A DNA stretch of 64,000 nucleotides from Verrucomicrobiota bacterium (GTDB lineage: Bacteria; Verrucomicrobiota; Verrucomicrobiia; Chthoniobacterales; Terrimicrobiaceae). The position numbers and the translations under genes are program-made. Of this stretch, positions 16,489-27,182 are shown in pieces. Location of the stretch: NCBI GenBank assembly GCA_017305195.1, contig JAFKMU010000053.1:31722-95721 (forward strand), read 5' to 3'. The number at the start of each line of letters is the position of its first letter. Position 1 is the first letter of the stretch. The notes below the pieces were generated by a model, which made no database searches, was not told the origin of the DNA, and saw only the letters and a program-made list of their open reading frames with translations.

Positions 16489-17093
16489 ATGAGGTAACGA
16501 AGCGACTGGCGGATCAACTCCTCGGCATCCCCGGCAGCCGCTGGCGTCTTGTCGAGAACCTGCTTGACTGCCTTGTGCGCGTCGACCTGCTTGTAGCCAA
16601 GAGAAATCAGGGCCAGCACGGCGTCGTGAATGGCATGGTCGCGCAAGCCCGGGGCATTCTCTGCGCTGGCCGCTTCCCATTCCGCGGCCACGCCAACCTT
16701 GTCTTTCAACTCCAGCACCATGCGCTCGGCCGTTTTCTTTCCCACCCCGCTGATGCGGGAAATGGCGACGATATCCCCGGCCACGACCGCCGCCTTGAAG
16801 GACTCGACACTCATTCCGCTGAGCACGGCCAGGCCCATCTTGGGGCCGACGCCAGTGACGTGATTAACGAGCAACCGAAACAGATCCCGCTCCCCGGCCG
16901 TGACAAAACCGTAAAGGACATGAGCGTCCTCCCTCACCGCGAGATGCGTGAGGATGCGGGTCTTCGTTCCGACCTGGGGCAGCTTCTCAAAACTTGATAG
17001 CGGAATCATGACATGGTAGCCGACTCCATGAACATTGATAACGAGGTGCGTAGGCAGGGCCTCGGCGAGTTCGCCTTCCAAAAATGCGATCAT
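16485..17093 (-). CDS. ruvA: Holliday junction branch migration protein RuvA
   Basis: 202 residues, normal length. OB-fold N-terminus (MIAFLEGELAEALPTHLVINVHGVGYHVMIPLS), two helix-hairpin-helix DNA-binding segments (NHVTGVGPKMGLAVLSGM and ISRISGVGKKTAERMVLELKDK) and the C-terminal RuvB-binding domain (AVLALISLGYKQVDAHKAV). It holds four-way junctions open for the RuvB motor. ruvB and ruvC are not beside it. The ATG at 17093 shares bases with the ATG of the gene on the opposite strand (17092), so the two genes are divergent with overlapping start codons. The frame stays open upstream into that gene, but the family start is here. Confidence 0.96.
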   Translation of the reverse strand: MIAFLEGELAEALPTHLVINVHGVGYHVMIPLSSFEKLPQVGTKTRILTHLAVREDAHVLYGFVTAGERDLFRLLVNHVTGVGPKMGLAVLSGMSVESFKAAVVAGDIVAISRISGVGKKTAERMVLELKDKVGVAAEWEAASAENAPGLRDHAIHDAVLALISLGYKQVDAHKAVKQVLDKTPAAAGDAEELIRQSLRYLI

Positions 17094-17706
17094 GATCAAG
17101 GCTCCCTGTAGCAGACATCTCCAAAAACTCAAATCCACTATCGCGGTACTCGTCATTACCGTGACCGCCGCCTCGGCTGCGGATGAACCGTGGCGGCTCC
17201 TGATTGAGCCCAACTTCGAGCGCCATGATGCCGAGTGGCCTATCCCGGGAGCAGAGCGCACCGTGCTGGTCCCAGCGCGTCTGATCAAGGACGAGCTGAA
17301 GCCGCTCAGCCGCGGCGAGGTCAAGGAACTGAATGTCACCCGCAAGGATATCCTGGCCCAAGCCCTCCCCGCAGCCTCCGAGGTGCTCAAGGGGTTGAAG
17401 CCAAATTACGTGCGCGATGCCAATGGCGTCATCGTCTACGCCGCACTGCAATCCGACAGTCCTCTCACCGCCTCGGCCGTGCTGGCGCCGGAGTTCTCCA
17501 CGATGTTCGACAAGAAACTCGGCCCCGAGGTGCTGGTCGCCATTCCCTCGCGGTATTCCATCTACGTATTTCCCAAGCTCTCATCCGTCGCCCAGGAGAT
17601 GGCGGAAACCATCATCCTGGAATACGAGGCCTCCCCCTACCCGGTCTCCCGGGAGCTTTTTTCTTTTGTGAAGGGTCGTTTCGTCGCCGTCGGGCGTTAC
17701 CGCTGA
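17092..17706 (+). CDS. Secreted protein of unknown function
   Basis: 204 residues. A signal peptide is visible after a basic stretch (KLKSTIAVLVITVTAASA, cut before ADEP). The mature part has no family I recognise; it is mixed alpha/beta with YSIYVFPKLSS and a FVKGRFVAVGRYR end. The only methionine before the signal peptide (17092) overlaps the ruvA start codon on the other strand; an in-frame start at 17035 is possible but lies inside ruvA. It runs into hpt after six bases, so it is probably co-transcribed with it. Confidence 0.6.
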   Translation: MIKAPCSRHLQKLKSTIAVLVITVTAASAADEPWRLLIEPNFERHDAEWPIPGAERTVLVPARLIKDELKPLSRGEVKELNVTRKDILAQALPAASEVLKGLKPNYVRDANGVIVYAALQSDSPLTASAVLAPEFSTMFDKKLGPEVLVAIPSRYSIYVFPKLSSVAQEMAETIILEYEASPYPVSRELFSFVKGRFVAVGRYR

Positions 17707-17712
17707 AAAATC

Positions 17713-18264
17713 ATGATACAAGACATCTCTGAAGTCCTTTTCGACGAGGCAACCATCCTCCACCGGCTCGACACCCTGGCCCGGAAGATCTCTGCGGAAT
17801 ACGAGGGCAAGGATCTCACCGTGGTGGCGCTGCTGACTGGCAGCGTGATCTTCATGGCGGATTTATTGCGCCGCATTCCGCTGCCTCTCCAGGTCGACTG
17901 CCTGGCCGTTTCGAGCTATCATGGAACTCAAAGCAAGGGCACGGTGACCTTTCGCCAAACTCCGGTAGCCGATCTGAGCAACCGCCATGTCCTGATCCTC
18001 GATGACATCCTGGACACCGGGATAACCCTGCGGACGGTGCTGGATCATTTTGCCAAGGACAAGACCATCCTGAGCCTCAAATCCTGCGTGCTCCTGCGCA
18101 AGCTGATCGAGCAGCCGAGAAAGGCCGAGGCGGATTTTGTCGCCTTCGACATTCCGAACGCTTTCGTCGTCGGCTATGGTCTCGACTACAACGAACGCTA
18201 CCGGAATCTTCCGCTGGTGGGAGTCCTCAGTCCGGAGGCGATTACTCGCTACGCGAAGGAATAA
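17713..18264 (+). CDS. hpt: Hypoxanthine phosphoribosyltransferase
   Basis: 183 residues. Purine salvage enzyme that joins hypoxanthine or guanine to PRPP. The PRPP-binding motif is seen as VLILDDILDTGITLRTVL, the flexible-loop region is SSYHGTQSKGTVTF, and the C-terminal base-contacting segment is FVVGYGLDYNERYRNLP. All are typical of bacterial Hpt. Follows the secreted-protein gene by six bases; ends 17 bases before the converging FHA gene. Confidence 0.95.
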   Translation: MIQDISEVLFDEATILHRLDTLARKISAEYEGKDLTVVALLTGSVIFMADLLRRIPLPLQVDCLAVSSYHGTQSKGTVTFRQTPVADLSNRHVLILDDILDTGITLRTVLDHFAKDKTILSLKSCVLLRKLIEQPRKAEADFVAFDIPNAFVVGYGLDYNERYRNLPLVGVLSPEAITRYAKE

Positions 18265-18281
18265 CCCGCCTCGCGAACGCC

Positions 18282-18794
18282 CTAAAGCGTCGGCGTAAGG
18301 GCAAAGGTGTAGTAGGCGGCAACCCCGGCGGAAACAAATGCCAGGGCGGCAAGCACGTAAAGAGCCATGCCAGCGATGTCCTTCTTCTCGACATTCCGAG
18401 GAATGGGCGAGGTGCTGATAAAGTTTGCCGGGCGGGCGCTTTGCTGGGCGACCTCTGCCATCTTGCTCGATTTGCTCGAGGGCAGCGGCTGGGAGGCGCC
18501 GCTCTCTTCCTCCCCCTGGTACACGGCCGGGATGCGACCGAAACGAATCTCGTCGCCGTGCTTCAGGATGGAGTCGGTCACCTGCTCTTCGTTGACGAAG
18601 GTGCCATTGGTCGAGCCAAGGTCATGCAGGTGGTACTCGCCGTTTTCAAGAACGAGCTCCGCATGATGGCTCGATACCGAACCATCATCGATTTGCAGGG
18701 CGTTGTCGGCCAGGCGACCTACCGTAATCTTGTCCTCGGTAAGATCGTGGGAAATCTTGTTCTCCTCCGAGAGAAAGACCTGAATCTGGGGCAT
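18282..18794 (-). CDS. FHA-domain membrane-anchored protein
   Basis: 170 residues. An FHA phosphothreonine-binding domain fills about residues 20-95: VGRLADNALQI, the diagnostic SSHHAEL, and LHDLGSTNGTFVNE. A Ser/Pro-rich linker follows, then one C-terminal membrane helix (DIAGMALYVLAALAFVSAGVAAYY), giving a tail-anchored layout with the FHA domain in the cytoplasm. FHA proteins read Ser/Thr-kinase output; no such kinase gene is adjacent. It lies ten bases after carA on the same strand. Confidence 0.9.
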   Translation of the reverse strand: MPQIQVFLSEENKISHDLTEDKITVGRLADNALQIDDGSVSSHHAELVLENGEYHLHDLGSTNGTFVNEEQVTDSILKHGDEIRFGRIPAVYQGEEESGASQPLPSSKSSKMAEVAQQSARPANFISTSPIPRNVEKKDIAGMALYVLAALAFVSAGVAAYYTFALTPTL

Positions 18795-18803
18795 GGCGTA
18801 CTA

Positions 18804-19985
18804 CTAGGCGGAATTCTTGTGCCGGGCAACCTCTTTGGAGAACTCGGCAAAGAAATACGACGCATCGTGCGGCCCGGGTGAGGCCTCCGGGTGATACTGG
18901 ACGCTGAAGGCTGGCTGTTCCTTGTGGCGCAACCCGGCGACAGTGCCGTCATTGAGATTCACATGGGTGACCTCGACATCGCCCGGCAGCGAGTCCGGAT
19001 CGACCGCGTAGCCGTGGTTCTGCGAGGTAATGGCCACCTTGCCCGAGCGGAGATCCTGCACGGGCTGGTTCGCCCCGCGGTGGCCGAACTTCAGCTTGAA
19101 TGTCTTGCCTCCCAGGGCGAGCGCGAGGATCTGATGCCCAAGGCAGATGCCAAAGATCGGCTTCTTGCCGACGATCTCCCGTACCGTGGCGTGAGCATAC
19201 TCAAGAGCCGCCGGGTCTCCGGGGCCGTTCGAGAGAAAGACGCCGTCAGGGTTCTGGGCCAGCACCTCCGAGGCCGGAGTGGAGGCCGGGACGACGGTAA
19301 CGTCGAACCCATGCCGCCGCAGCGAGCGGAGGATGTTCTTCTTCATGCCGAAGTCATAGGCGACGATCCGGTGCTCGGCCGGGGGCAGTTCCTCAAAGAT
19401 ATTTCCCTTTCCGTCCATGACGACCTTTTGGGAGAATTCCGCCTTGGCGCAAACCCACTTGCCGCTCTGGAGGGAATTGGGGTCCCACTGGTAGGATGCC
19501 GACGGCGTTACCTCCTGGACGAAATCGATGCCGTCATAGGAAGCCTCGCGGGCCATGCGTACGGCGTCCTCGTCGGAAACCTCGCCAACGATAATGGCTG
19601 CGCGGAGCGAACCGCCGGTGCGCAGTTTGCGTGTGAGGGCGCGCGTATCGATGCCTTGGATGCCGGGAATGCCGTTTTTCTCCAGATACTCAGGCAGCGT
19701 GCTCTGGGCTCGCCAGTTGCTCGGGATGGCGCTGAGCTCCTCGATGACAAATCCGCGCACGTGAGGCGTCTCGCTCTCCACATCGGTGAAATTGATGCCG
19801 TAGTTGCCAATCAACGGATACGTCATGGCGACGATCTGGCCACGATACGACGGATCGGTCAGGATTTCCTGATACCCGGTCATGGAGGTGTTGAAACAGA
19901 TTTCCCCCGCTTGGTTTACCTTCGCGCCAAATGATTCGCCCCGAAAAATCGTCCCGTCTTCCAAGGCCAAAACCGCTTTCGTCAT
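18804..19985 (-). CDS. carA: Carbamoyl-phosphate synthase small subunit
   Basis: 393 residues. Glutaminase that feeds ammonia to CarB for arginine and pyrimidine synthesis. N-terminal CarA domain ([39 protein letters not shown] with variant [11 protein letters not shown]), then a class I glutamine amidotransferase domain: the nucleophile elbow [16 protein letters not shown], and the catalytic His-Glu in [17 protein letters not shown] at 19985 ([11 protein letters not shown]) fits the family start; the frame opens earlier, without similarity. carB is not in the window. Confidence 0.96.
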   Translation of the reverse strand: MTKAVLALEDGTIFRGESFGAKVNQAGEICFNTSMTGYQEILTDPSYRGQIVAMTYPLIGNYGINFTDVESETPHVRGFVIEELSAIPSNWRAQSTLPEYLEKNGIPGIQGIDTRALTRKLRTGGSLRAAIIVGEVSDEDAVRMAREASYDGIDFVQEVTPSASYQWDPNSLQSGKWVCAKAEFSQKVVMDGKGNIFEELPPAEHRIVAYDFGMKKNILRSLRRHGFDVTVVPASTPASEVLAQNPDGVFLSNGPGDPAALEYAHATVREIVGKKPIFGICLGHQILALALGGKTFKLKFGHRGANQPVQDLRSGKVAITSQNHGYAVDPDSLPGDVEVTHVNLNDGTVAGLRHKEQPAFSVQYHPEASPGPHDASYFFAEFSKEVARHKNSA

Positions 19986-20226
19986 AAAGGGATATGAAAG
20001 CGGCAATCCGGCGGTACGAAAAGGGGATTTTTGCACCCGATTTTATGCTCCGGAAAACCTCTCCCCCCCGCACGGAGAGTTCGTCGTTGTCAGAGCCCGT
20101 GATCGGGTCTACCTTGGGAGCAATCGAGTTCCGCCATGAGGAATCGTGAGTCCAACTATCATCGAGCGCAGGCGACCATTCCCGGTGCAGCGCCCGATAT
20201 ATCAGCAACCTGAGACATCCAACGCC

Positions 20227-20589
20227 ATGAGCAATCCCATACCTGAAGAAATCGGCACGACCTCCACGGAATTCGACGAAACGCCGCCTCCGGCCTGCAA
20301 ATGCGTCGAGGGAGCAAAGAGCGCCTACGCCGCCAGCCGCAAATACGTGCGGGAGAATCCCCTGCCAGTCATCGCCGGGGCTTTCGCACTGGGGCTCGGA
20401 CTCGGCTACCTGCTGAGCCAACGCGAAGAAAAGGAAAAAGACACGGCTCAGGCGGCCCGCGACCTTCTCGATACGGCCTACTCCGAACTGCGGGAAAAGC
20501 TCCCCCAGTTGAAACAGCGGTACGCCGAAACGCAGTCCAACCTTGTCGGGCAAGCCCAGGCTCTCGGCAGCAAGCTGAAATGGTGGTAA
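20227..20589 (+). CDS. Small membrane protein of the DUF883/ElaB type
   Basis: 120 residues: acidic N-terminus, a PVIAGAFALGLGLGYLLS glycine-zipper membrane segment preceded by a basic YVRENPLP motif, and a long charged helix after it. The RENPLPVIAGAFALGLGLGYLL pattern is that of the DUF883/ElaB/YgaM family, ribosome- or membrane-associated proteins induced in stationary phase and stress in enterobacteria. Here the C-terminal helix is longer. Paired with the next small membrane gene three bases downstream. Confidence 0.75.
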   Translation: MSNPIPEEIGTTSTEFDETPPPACKCVEGAKSAYAASRKYVRENPLPVIAGAFALGLGLGYLLSQREEKEKDTAQAARDLLDTAYSELREKLPQLKQRYAETQSNLVGQAQALGSKLKWW

Positions 20590-20592
20590 GAT

Positions 20593-20934
20593 ATGAGCGC
20601 CTCAATCGATGATACTCTCGGCAAGGGGGTGCAGAACGCCTGCAAGGCGCTCGATGCCACTTGCAAAGATTGCGAAGAGCAGATCCGTAGCGCTCCCCTC
20701 GCCGCTGTGGTGGTCGCAGCGCTGATCGGCTACGTCCTCCACTTTCTGCCCATCGGGCTGATCGTCCGGCTCAAGATCCGTATCTTCCTGGCTTTGTTAA
20801 AACCGGCGCTGCTTCTCTTCGGAGCCTACAAGCTCTATGAGTTCATCGCCGCCCAGGTGCAGGCCAACTCCCGGCCGCTGGTCGAGGGCGCCCACGAGCC
20901 GGTGATCGATTCGCCCACCGGCCCCGCCGCTTAA
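20593..20934 (+). CDS. Small membrane protein, unknown function
   Basis: 113 residues with two hydrophobic segments (PLAAVVVAALIGYVLHFLPIGLIVRL and IFLALLKPALLLFGAYKLYEF), a cytoplasmic-type N-terminal helix with two cysteines (CKDCEE), and a short hydrophilic tail. It resembles no family I can name. It begins three bases after the DUF883-type gene, and the pair ends at a strong terminator, so they likely form one small stress-type membrane unit. Confidence 0.65.
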   Translation: MSASIDDTLGKGVQNACKALDATCKDCEEQIRSAPLAAVVVAALIGYVLHFLPIGLIVRLKIRIFLALLKPALLLFGAYKLYEFIAAQVQANSRPLVEGAHEPVIDSPTGPAA

Positions 20935-20960
20935 CAAAACATCCTGCGGTGGAATTCCGG

Positions 20961-20995
20961 AAAGGCGGCCAGCGTCAGGCCGCCTTTCTTTTTTT
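20961..20995. terminator. Strong bidirectional terminator
   Basis: AAAGGCGGCC pairs perfectly with GGCCGCCTTT around a 7-base loop, followed by CTTTTTTT on the plus strand; the minus strand also reads a hairpin ending in T. It ends the small membrane pair (plus) and the CBS gene (minus). The CBS stop codon lies inside the loop. Confidence 0.9.
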
Positions 20996-21409
20996 CCCCG
21001 GGCGTGGATTCCCGGGAACAATCGGCTCAAGGGATCGCAGCGAAACCATTCCGACAATCCGCAGATCGCGATCCACGACGGGCATGTGCTCGACGCCCTG
21101 CTCGGTCATGATCTTTCGCGCTTCATCGGGAGACTGGTCCTCGTAGCAATAAATCGCCCGTCCCAACCCCATCTCCCCGATCGAGGTGGACTCGGGGTCA
21201 TGGCCAAAGCGAGCCACTGAGCGATCCGGGTTCGGATCATCGATCCTCCCCACCAGGCGCTCATCCCGGGCCACGGGGAATTTTTTCGTCCCGAGCCTCC
21301 GCAGCTTGTCTCCTGCGGTCTTGGCCGACGCCGCCACATCGATCGCGGAGGGATGAGCCGAAGCCATATCCCTTACCCGTCCCTTGCTGTTGGACTTCGA
21401 GTTCTTCAT
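20975..21409 (-). CDS. CBS-domain protein
   Basis: 144 residues from the ATG at 21409. The C-terminal half is a CBS pair unit, best seen as SPDEARKIMTEQGVEHMPVVDRDLRIVGMVSLRSLE, with the first CBS copy weaker (DKLRRLGTKKFPVARDERLVGRIDD). CBS modules bind adenine nucleotides and often act as energy or ionic-strength sensors. Upstream in-frame methionines exist, but that region looks non-coding. The last codons (PGKKRKAA) and the TGA overlap the shared terminator hairpin. Its neighbours are stress and signalling genes. Confidence 0.75.
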   Translation of the reverse strand: MKNSKSNSKGRVRDMASAHPSAIDVAASAKTAGDKLRRLGTKKFPVARDERLVGRIDDPNPDRSVARFGHDPESTSIGEMGLGRAIYCYEDQSPDEARKIMTEQGVEHMPVVDRDLRIVGMVSLRSLEPIVPGNPRPGKKRKAA

Positions 21410-21542
21410 ACCAGCTGGAAACGGGGCTGCGCACGGCGGTGGTTCCCCGTTTTTACGCGCCCCCGGGCTTTTCGCATCGGGCCGGGGCACGATATCTCCA
21501 TGGGGGAGCGTCCCGGCGACCGGGCTAAGCCGATTTCCCATC

Positions 21543-21908
21543 ATGGAAACGACAACTTTTTTGCCGCGTATTGCCTTGTTCATTCGAGATGGAGAGATTC
21601 TCGGCCAGCTCGAGGAGATTCTCCGCGACCACTACTCCAGTCTGCTGGTCGTCACCGAGCGCGAAAAGCTCAGGGAAATCGACTCACCGATCATCGTGAT
21701 CACCGACTCCATCGAGGAGGTCGCCCTGCTCAAGGACCTACCGCCAATCGACGGAACGGAGATACTGGTGATCGCCCGGGATGACGATGAGGAACTGCTC
21801 TCCGCCACGTTTGAAACAGGCGCAACGGATTACCTCGCCTACCCCTTCGCCCCGGCCGAGGTTGTTACCAAGACGGAGAAATACCTCATGCCGTTCCGGG
21901 ACGAATAG
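21543..21908 (+). CDS. Degenerate receiver-like (pseudo-receiver) protein
   Basis: 121 residues with the fold pattern of a CheY-like receiver: RIALFIRDGEIL for strand 1, PIIVITDSIEEV for strand 3, EILVIARDDDEELLSATFETGATDYLAYPFAPAEV for strands 4-5. The functional residues are mostly lost: the place of the phosphoacceptor Asp reads T or is shifted to D55, the conserved Thr/Ser is Ile, and the Lys of the KPF motif is Tyr (AYPF). Probably a signalling partner or fold-only domain that is not phosphorylated. Lies just before a normal response regulator. Confidence 0.65.
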   Translation: METTTFLPRIALFIRDGEILGQLEEILRDHYSSLLVVTEREKLREIDSPIIVITDSIEEVALLKDLPPIDGTEILVIARDDDEELLSATFETGATDYLAYPFAPAEVVTKTEKYLMPFRDE

Positions 21909-21997
21909 GTTGCCACCTATCATCGCAGCCCGATCTTTCCATTGGAACTCGCTCCGCGCAGGTCGTAGTATCCCGACGCGTCATGGAAGATCGTGCA

Positions 21998-22366
21998 ATG
22001 TCCATTTTTATCGTCGAAAATCACGAGGACACCCTCCAGTACCTGGGGCATTATCTTTCCATGGTCGGCCATACCGTGCGCAGCGCGCGCGACATGGCCT
22101 CCGCTCTCGATGACCTCAAGACCGCTCCGGCGGATGTGCTGATCTCCGATATCGGGCTGCCCGATGGAGACGGATGGGAACTGATGCGCCGGATCAAGGA
22201 AACCGGTCGCGTTCCCTTCGGCATCGCAATGAGCGGCTATGGCATGCGCTCCGACAAGGAAAAGAGCCTCTCGGCGGGATATCGCCATCATCTCGTCAAG
22301 CCATTCGGCCCTGATGAGCTGGAGGTCCTGCTGAAAGAGGCGGCTGCGGAGATCGCTCCTCGCTAG
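21998..22366 (+). CDS. Single-domain response regulator
   Basis: 122 residues, a stand-alone CheY-like receiver with no output domain. Phosphoacceptor Asp in DVLISDIGLPDGDGWEL, Ser switch in IAMSGYG, Lys in HHLVKPFGPDEL; the acidic pocket is IVENHED rather than VDDD. I favour the ATG at 21998 (MSIFIVENHED) because GGAAG sits at good spacing before it; an ATG at 21983 adds five residues. Could serve as a phosphorelay intermediate or sink for the histidine kinases in this block, but no pairing can be shown. Confidence 0.85.
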   Translation: MSIFIVENHEDTLQYLGHYLSMVGHTVRSARDMASALDDLKTAPADVLISDIGLPDGDGWELMRRIKETGRVPFGIAMSGYGMRSDKEKSLSAGYRHHLVKPFGPDELEVLLKEAAAEIAPR

Positions 22367-22486
22367 CATTTTCCTCCCACCCTCGGGCGAAAGCCTGAGC
22401 ACCTTATCCGTAGCCTGCCCCGTGCGTTTTTCATACACGCGCATGGAATAGTCGGAACGATTTCCCAACAAAACGAAAGGAACACT

Positions 22487-22654
22487 ATGCTTAGTTGGGC
22501 ACTCACATTCTTGATCGTGGCACTGGTGGCGGCGGCACTCGGATTCAGCGGTATTGCTGGTTCGGCGGCCTGGATTGCCCAGGTGCTGTTTGGGCTCTTC
22601 CTCATCCTCTTCATCATCTCCCTGATCTTCCGGGGACGCCCTCCGGTGGCCTGA
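22487..22654 (+). CDS. DUF1328 (YtjA-type) small membrane protein
   Basis: 55 residues, read directly from the sequence. Two membrane helices with the family features: [38 protein letters not shown] and a FRGRPP end. YtjA/DUF1328 proteins are short, of unknown function, and often sit in stress regulons. AGGA lies five bases before the ATG. Ends 80 bases before the kinase start; the region between has no other gene. Confidence 0.88.
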   Translation: MLSWALTFLIVALVAAALGFSGIAGSAAWIAQVLFGLFLILFIISLIFRGRPPVA

Positions 22655-22733
22655 TGTCCGAGGACGGAGTTTCCTTCCCCTTGCCGGGAGGCGAGGCTTG
22701 TCTTCCCACCGCAGAACTGTTGCTCTGGTAGCA

Positions 22734-23741
22734 ATGGGCACGGAAGAGGACGCCTTGAAAGATCCGAACGGCGAGCACGAGCTTCAGCAGTTGCTCGATG
22801 CCCTGCCGGTCGGTCATCTCTCGGTGGACCGGGAAAATCTGATCCGGCGATGGAGCAAAGGCGCCGCCGCAATCTTCGGCTGGAACGCACATGAGGTCAT
22901 GGGACAACCGATCCAGAAGCTGGTGGATTGGAACCGCCTGATCGGAAACGCCTCGGGCCTCGCTCTGGAGCAGGAGGCCGAAACGACCCGCAAATCCGGT
23001 GAACCCGTCGAGCTCAGGCTCCTCCATCTCGGCGATGCCAGCGAGGAAACTCTCATCCTTGCGGAAGACATCACGGAACAAAAGTTCCTGGAAAGAGCAC
23101 TCCTCGAGGCGACAGAGCGCGAGCAGCGTCGCATCGGCCAGGAACTCCATGACCACCTCTGCCAGCACCTCCTGGGTGCAGCCTTTGCTGCCAAGGCCCT
23201 GGCCGGGGCGCTTGATCGCGACGGGTCGCGGCATGCTGCCGCCCTGCACGATCTGGCCCGGCTGATCAACGATTCCGTCACCCAGGCTCGCGACATTTCC
23301 CGCGGCCTTCATCCCGTGGAACTCGACTCCGCCGGGCTGATGTCTGCCCTTCAGGAACTCGCGACGAGGGCCAGCCACTCGGTGCGATGCGAGTTTCACT
23401 GTAAAAGCAGCATCCTGGTCGAGAATTCCGTCTCCGCGCGTAATGCCTACCGCATCGCCCAGGAAGCCGTGACTACCGCGATCCAGCAATCGCGACCGTC
23501 CCGCATCACGATCAACCTCTCCCGGAAAAACGATTCGATTTGCCTCGAGATTCTCGATGATGGAAAATCCGAGAGCGAGTTGACCAGGGAGCCATATGGG
23601 ACCACCGTCCGCACCCTGCGCTACAGAGCCCAGGCCATGGGCGGCAGAGTCGACTTTCAATTCGATCCCGGCTCAGGCACCCGGGTGATTTGCACCTTCC
23701 CCAATCCTCATGAGCGAACTGAAATCAGACAAGACCACTGA
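22734..23741 (+). CDS. PAS histidine kinase (HisKA_3 type) with degenerate ATPase domain
   Basis: 335 residues from ATG 22734 (a TTG at 22698 is possible). An N-terminal PAS domain (LLDALPVGHLSVDREN, IFGWNAHEVMG), then the dimerisation/phosphoacceptor helix with the site histidine in IGQELHDHLCQHL. The ATP-binding domain is recognisable but poor: the N-box Asn is Thr (AQEAVTTAIQQS), the G1 box is LEILDDGKSESE with one glycine missing, and the G2 region reads YGTTVRTLRYRA. Loss of the N-box Asn, which binds Mg2+, should weaken kinase activity. Its stop overlaps the LuxR-type regulator gene by about 30 bases, the usual arrangement for a cognate pair. Confidence 0.85.
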   Translation: MGTEEDALKDPNGEHELQQLLDALPVGHLSVDRENLIRRWSKGAAAIFGWNAHEVMGQPIQKLVDWNRLIGNASGLALEQEAETTRKSGEPVELRLLHLGDASEETLILAEDITEQKFLERALLEATEREQRRIGQELHDHLCQHLLGAAFAAKALAGALDRDGSRHAAALHDLARLINDSVTQARDISRGLHPVELDSAGLMSALQELATRASHSVRCEFHCKSSILVENSVSARNAYRIAQEAVTTAIQQSRPSRITINLSRKNDSICLEILDDGKSESELTREPYGTTVRTLRYRAQAMGGRVDFQFDPGSGTRVICTFPNPHERTEIRQDH

Positions 23742-24389
23742 AACGAAAAGGCGGGTGCTCATCGTCGACGATCATCCGGTTTTCCGGCATGGCATCACGG
23801 CGCTTATCAACGCGGAACAGGATCTGGAGGTTTGCGGCGAAGCCGCATCATCCCCCACCGCGCTCGAGGCCATGCGCACGCTCAATCCCGATGTCGCCCT
23901 GCTGGACATTTCGCTCCCGGGTACGAACGGCATCGAGCTGATCAAACTGATGAAAGCTGAGCAGCCCAAGCTGCCGCTCCTCATGCTCTCCATGCACGAT
24001 GAATCGCTTTACGCCCTGCGCGCGCTCAAGGCGGGAGCATTGGGCTATGTGATGAAAGCCGAGGCTCTCACCCATGTCCTCGATGCCCTGCGCAAGGTCC
24101 TGAAGGGGGATATCTATGTCAGCCCGCGCCTCAGCGAACGGCTGATCTTTCAGGCGATCCAGACAGCCGACGGCGGCAGCGGATCACCGGTGGACCGGCT
24201 GTCGGATCGCGAACTCGAAGTGCTGGAACTCCTCGGTCGGGGCTTTGGCACCAAGGAGATCGCCGGGGAACTGCACCTCAGCGTCAAAACCATCGAGACG
24301 CATCGCGCCCACATCAAGGAGAAGCTCGGATTTCGCGACGCGGGCGAGATGGTTCGCTTTGCGATCGACTGGGTGGCCCAGGAGAAGGC

Positions 24390-24393
<4 letters not shown>
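23710..24393 (+). CDS. NarL/FixJ-family response regulator
   Basis: 227 residues. Normal receiver: VLIVDDHP acidic pocket, Asp66 in DVALLDISLPGTNG, Ser in LLMLSMHDE, Lys in GYVMKAEAL. C-terminal LuxR helix-turn-helix (LSDRELEVLELLGRGF, GTKEIAGELHLSVKTIETHRAHIKEKLGF). Overlaps the upstream kinase gene and ends by a 4-base overlap with the converging treY stop, so it closes the two-component unit. Its position beside the trehalose operon makes that operon a plausible target, which is inference. Confidence 0.93.

Positions 24394-27178
<2,785 letters not shown>

Positions 27179-27182
<4 letters not shown>

Noticed and set aside
19986..20226. Possible tRNA or structured RNA in the carA upstream gap
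   Set aside because: No acceptor stem, T-loop GTTCRA pattern or CCA end could be fitted.
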